A DNA stretch of 16,470 nucleotides, from assembly GCA_018713805.1 (NCBI GenBank), contig DVOF01000067.1:1-16470 (forward strand), read 5' to 3'. This DNA comes from Candidatus Aphodoplasma excrementigallinarum. GTDB lineage: Bacteria > Bacillota > Clostridia > UBA1381 > UMGS1253. The position numbers were made by a program, and so were the translations under genes. Below the pieces are notes generated by a model, which did not search any database, was not told the DNA's origin, and saw nothing but the letters and a program-made list of their open reading frames with translations. Within the stretch, counting starts at the first letter, position 1, and the number at the start of each line of letters is the position of its first letter. Of this stretch, positions 13,939 to 16,470 are shown piece by piece.

Positions 13939-16452
13939 TTAGAATCCCATCTGCTCCGTCCGGTTAATGATGTCGTCCTGCAACGCCTTCGACAGCGTTG
14001 TGAACAGCGCGCTGTAGCCCGCGACGCGCACCACAAGGCTCTTGTACTGCTCCGGATGCTTCTGCGCGTCTAAAAGCGTTTCCCTGCTCACGACGTTGAA
14101 CTGCATGTGGCTCCCCTTTTGGTCAAAGTAGCCGCGCACCAGCGCGACGAAGCTCTCAAGCCCGCTCTGCCCGGCGAGCGCGGTCGGGTGGAACTTCATG
14201 TTGAACAGCGTCCCGTTCGACGGGATAAAGTGGTCGAGCTTTGCGACCGAGTTCGCCGCCGCAGTCGGCCCATGTACGTCGCGCCCTGCTGCCGGCGATA
14301 CGCCGTCGGCCACCGGCGTGTGGGCATAGCGTCCGTCCGGGGTCGCGCCCGTCTGCCGCCCGAGCGGCACATTCGCCGATACGGGGTAGAGCCCCGCCTG
14401 GAACATCCCGCCGCGCGGGTTTTTATATTGTTCAAGCGGCTTTGTATACGTATACGCCACGTCGCGCGCAAAGCGGTCCACCTCGTCGATATCGTTGCCG
14501 AACTTATCGACCTGCGCGATCAGGTCGTACACCTTCTGATACGCCGCATTGTCCGTGCCGCCCTGCACCTCGCGGTACACGCGTGCGACAACCTCCTCGC
14601 TCGGCGTAACGCCGTTTTTCGCCAATTCGAGCACGACCTGCTCCGTCAGTGCGGCAGCGTTGTCTGCGTCCTCTTTTCCGAAATTATGTACCAGCGCGTC
14701 CTTCAATTGCGCCATAGTCAGTTTCTTTTCCTCATACACTAACTTTTTAATCGCATACAATGCGTCGGCCATATTCGCAATGCCGAAGCCCTGCGGCCCG
14801 GTGAAGTTATAGACTGCGCCGCCCTCCTGCACGCTCTTCCCGCGCCCAATACAGTCTTCCACCATAGAAGACAGAAACGGCAGCGGCGCGCGCGCCGCAT
14901 GCGCGGTGTCGATGGCGTTGTCGGCGTTGACGAGCAGCTTGATCATATAGCCCATCTGTTTTTTATACGCATCGTAAAATTCGTCAAACGTCTGCATGGC
15001 GCACACGTCGCCCGTGTGAATGCTGATTTGCTCGCCCGCGTCTACACCGTCCGAAAACACCAGCTCGAGCGGGCGGCACATGTTGAAAAACGCCGCGTCG
15101 TGCCAGCCGTCCGTCTTGCCCGCCTTCTGCGGCTCAACACAGCCGATGATGTTGTAGTCGCGCGCATCCTCCATCGTGAGGCCGCGGCTCAGCAGCGACG
15201 GAATGATTACCTCGTCGTTATAGTACGCAGGCAGCCCCACGCCCGTCCGCGTCAGCTTTGCCGCCTTAATGAGGAACTCCTGCGGCGTAGTCGCGTGGAC
15301 GCGCACCGACAGCGACGGCTGCGGAAGCTGCACATGCATGGATGCCTCCAGGCACATAAACGACAAATCGTTCGTCGCGTCGCGCCCGTCAGGCGTCTGC
15401 CCGCCGGCAATCAGGTTCTGGAACAAACTGTAGCCCGCAAAGCCCTCCGCCGACACCGCGTCGCGCGCTTTGTTGAGGTCGTTGAGCTTTATCCAGACAC
15501 AGTCGATCAGCTCCTGCGCCGCCTCATACGTGAGCGCGCCGCTTTTGATGTCCTGCTCAAAATACGGGTACATATACTGGTCGAACCGCCCCGGCGAAAT
15601 CGAGTGCCCGCTCGACTCCATCTGAATCAGCATCTGTACAAACCAGAACGACTGGCATGCCTCATAGAACGAGCGTGCGCCGTTTTCCGGTACATGGCCG
15701 CAGTTTTCCGCAATCTGCAAAAGCTCCTGCCTGCGCTTTAAGTCCATCTCGCGCGCCGCCATCTCGCGCGCCAGCGCGCTGTACCGCTTCGCGTACACGA
15801 TCGCCGCCTCACAGCTCAGGATGACAGCGTTTAAGAAGTGGTGCCGCGTCGCATAGTCCGCGTCTGCTACGTCGCACGCCTCCAGCGCCGCCCGCGCTTC
15901 CGCGATAATGCCCTTGTACCCGGTTTTGAGCACTTTTGCATAATCGACCGTCACATGGCCGATGCCGTTGTAAAAGTAGTTGCCCGGCGTAAAGATATTG
16001 TGGTCGATGGCACGCTGTGCCTCCGGCGCCATAAACTGCGCGGCAAGCTCGCTCGTCGTTTTCCCCTTCCAATAAGGATACACCGCGCGCAGCGTACGCT
16101 TCGTCTCCTCCGATATATAGAACGGGTCTGCGCTCCGCGTCGCAATCGTATCAAACTCATCCTCGAGCCACTCGTACGAGAACTCCGGGAACACCTGGCA
16201 CCCGCGCGGCGCCTTTGTCGCGCTCCCGACAATCAGCTCCCCGTCGCGGATGGTAATGGGGATGTGCTTGCAAATATGATAGAACGCCTTTGCGCGGCGT
16301 GTGATGATCGGCTCGCCTTCCGTTTCGCAGTAGCTTTCCGTCAGCAAAACTGCGCGGTCCGCCTCGATCTCCGGCATGTTTTTATAAAGCGCGTCAATCA
16401 GCGCGCCAATGCGCGGGCTTTTCTCGATTGGCTGTGTGTAATAGGATTTCAT
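13939..16452 (-). CDS. Glycyl radical enzyme, probable 1,2-propanediol dehydratase
   Basis: 837 residues, full length. The active-site cysteine is C438 in NIIGCVEPQ with E440 two residues on, and the radical glycine is G812 in VVRVAGYSALF, 25 residues from the end; both belong to the diol-dehydratase/choline-lyase branch. In this locus the likely reaction is B12-independent dehydration of 1,2-propanediol to propionaldehyde: a fuculose-phosphate-type aldolase and no choline-specific partner are present, and GNYFYNGIGHVTVDY is reminiscent of propanediol dehydratases (recollection, not alignment). It lacks the long N-terminal extension of microcompartment CutC proteins and any encapsulation peptide. 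ATG at 16452 is chosen because GAGGG lies eight bases upstream; the in-frame TTG at 16467 adds five residues. First gene of the visible operon; its promoter is outside the window. Glycerol dehydratase is the main alternative. Confidence 0.9.
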   Translation of the reverse strand: MKSYYTQPIEKSPRIGALIDALYKNMPEIEADRAVLLTESYCETEGEPIITRRAKAFYHICKHIPITIRDGELIVGSATKAPRGCQVFPEFSYEWLEDEFDTIATRSADPFYISEETKRTLRAVYPYWKGKTTSELAAQFMAPEAQRAIDHNIFTPGNYFYNGIGHVTVDYAKVLKTGYKGIIAEARAALEACDVADADYATRHHFLNAVILSCEAAIVYAKRYSALAREMAAREMDLKRRQELLQIAENCGHVPENGARSFYEACQSFWFVQMLIQMESSGHSISPGRFDQYMYPYFEQDIKSGALTYEAAQELIDCVWIKLNDLNKARDAVSAEGFAGYSLFQNLIAGGQTPDGRDATNDLSFMCLEASMHVQLPQPSLSVRVHATTPQEFLIKAAKLTRTGVGLPAYYNDEVIIPSLLSRGLTMEDARDYNIIGCVEPQKAGKTDGWHDAAFFNMCRPLELVFSDGVDAGEQISIHTGDVCAMQTFDEFYDAYKKQMGYMIKLLVNADNAIDTAHAARAPLPFLSSMVEDCIGRGKSVQEGGAVYNFTGPQGFGIANMADALYAIKKLVYEEKKLTMAQLKDALVHNFGKEDADNAAALTEQVVLELAKNGVTPSEEVVARVYREVQGGTDNAAYQKVYDLIAQVDKFGNDIDEVDRFARDVAYTYTKPLEQYKNPRGGMFQAGLYPVSANVPLGRQTGATPDGRYAHTPVADGVSPAAGRDVHGPTAAANSVAKLDHFIPSNGTLFNMKFHPTALAGQSGLESFVALVRGYFDQKGSHMQFNVVSRETLLDAQKHPEQYKSLVVRVAGYSALFTTLSKALQDDIINRTEQMGF

Positions 16453-16470
16453 GGTATCATCCCTCAATTC

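Noticed and set aside
13939..16452. Choline trimethylamine-lyase (CutC) assignment
   Set aside because: GCVEPQ fits CutC too, but the N-terminal extension of microcompartment CutC, a two-cluster activase and choline-specific neighbours are absent, and a sugar-phosphate aldolase is present. Not excluded by residues alone.

Overview
The window reads as the edge of a contig from an anaerobic Gram-positive of the class Clostridia. The support is strong AGGAGG-type ribosome sites, sigma-A-like promoters with 17-base spacers, an S-layer-homology protein, and an oxygen-sensitive glycyl radical enzyme. Every gene I can support lies on the minus strand, so transcription runs from high to low coordinates. 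Bases 1-26 are not genomic: they match the end of an Illumina Nextera adapter, including the Tn5 mosaic end.

From about 16.45 kb down to 3.97 kb there is one nearly uninterrupted cluster for a glycyl-radical-enzyme-associated bacterial microcompartment. In transcription order it holds: a glycyl radical diol dehydratase; its radical-SAM activase; an EutS/PduU-like shell protein; a class II (fuculose-phosphate-type) aldolase; a zinc alcohol dehydrogenase; two almost identical PduA-like shell hexamer proteins; an EutN-type pentamer vertex protein; a PduS/RnfC-like iron-sulfur oxidoreductase; a PduT-like trimer with the cluster-binding Cys38; a CoA-acylating aldehyde dehydrogenase (PduP type); two more BMC-H proteins; the phosphotransacylase PduL; and a DeoR-family regulator. 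This content matches the GRM5 class known from Clostridium phytofermentans for L-fucose and L-rhamnose.

Inferred pathway: the aldolase splits L-fuculose-1-phosphate or L-rhamnulose-1-phosphate into DHAP and L-lactaldehyde. Lactaldehyde is reduced to 1,2-propanediol, and the glycyl radical enzyme dehydrates that to propionaldehyde. The aldehyde is then either oxidised to propionyl-CoA (PduP) and propionyl-phosphate (PduL) or reduced to propanol by the alcohol dehydrogenase. PduS and PduT would move electrons across the shell. Four enzymes carry visible encapsulation peptides: N-terminal on PduP, PduL and the alcohol dehydrogenase, C-terminal on the aldolase. The glycyl radical enzyme and its activase do not.

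Regulation visible in the sequence: a consensus promoter inside the operon before the aldolase, flanked by two identical 12-base direct repeats; a likely separate promoter for the regulator inside the end of pduL; and an intrinsic terminator after the regulator. The operon's main promoter lies beyond base 16470 and is not seen.

The last gene (110-3787) is independent. It has its own consensus promoter and terminator and encodes a large secreted protein with a cohesin-like domain, Ig-like MBG/Big repeats and C-terminal S-layer-homology repeats. No RNA genes, CRISPR arrays or insertion sequences were seen.
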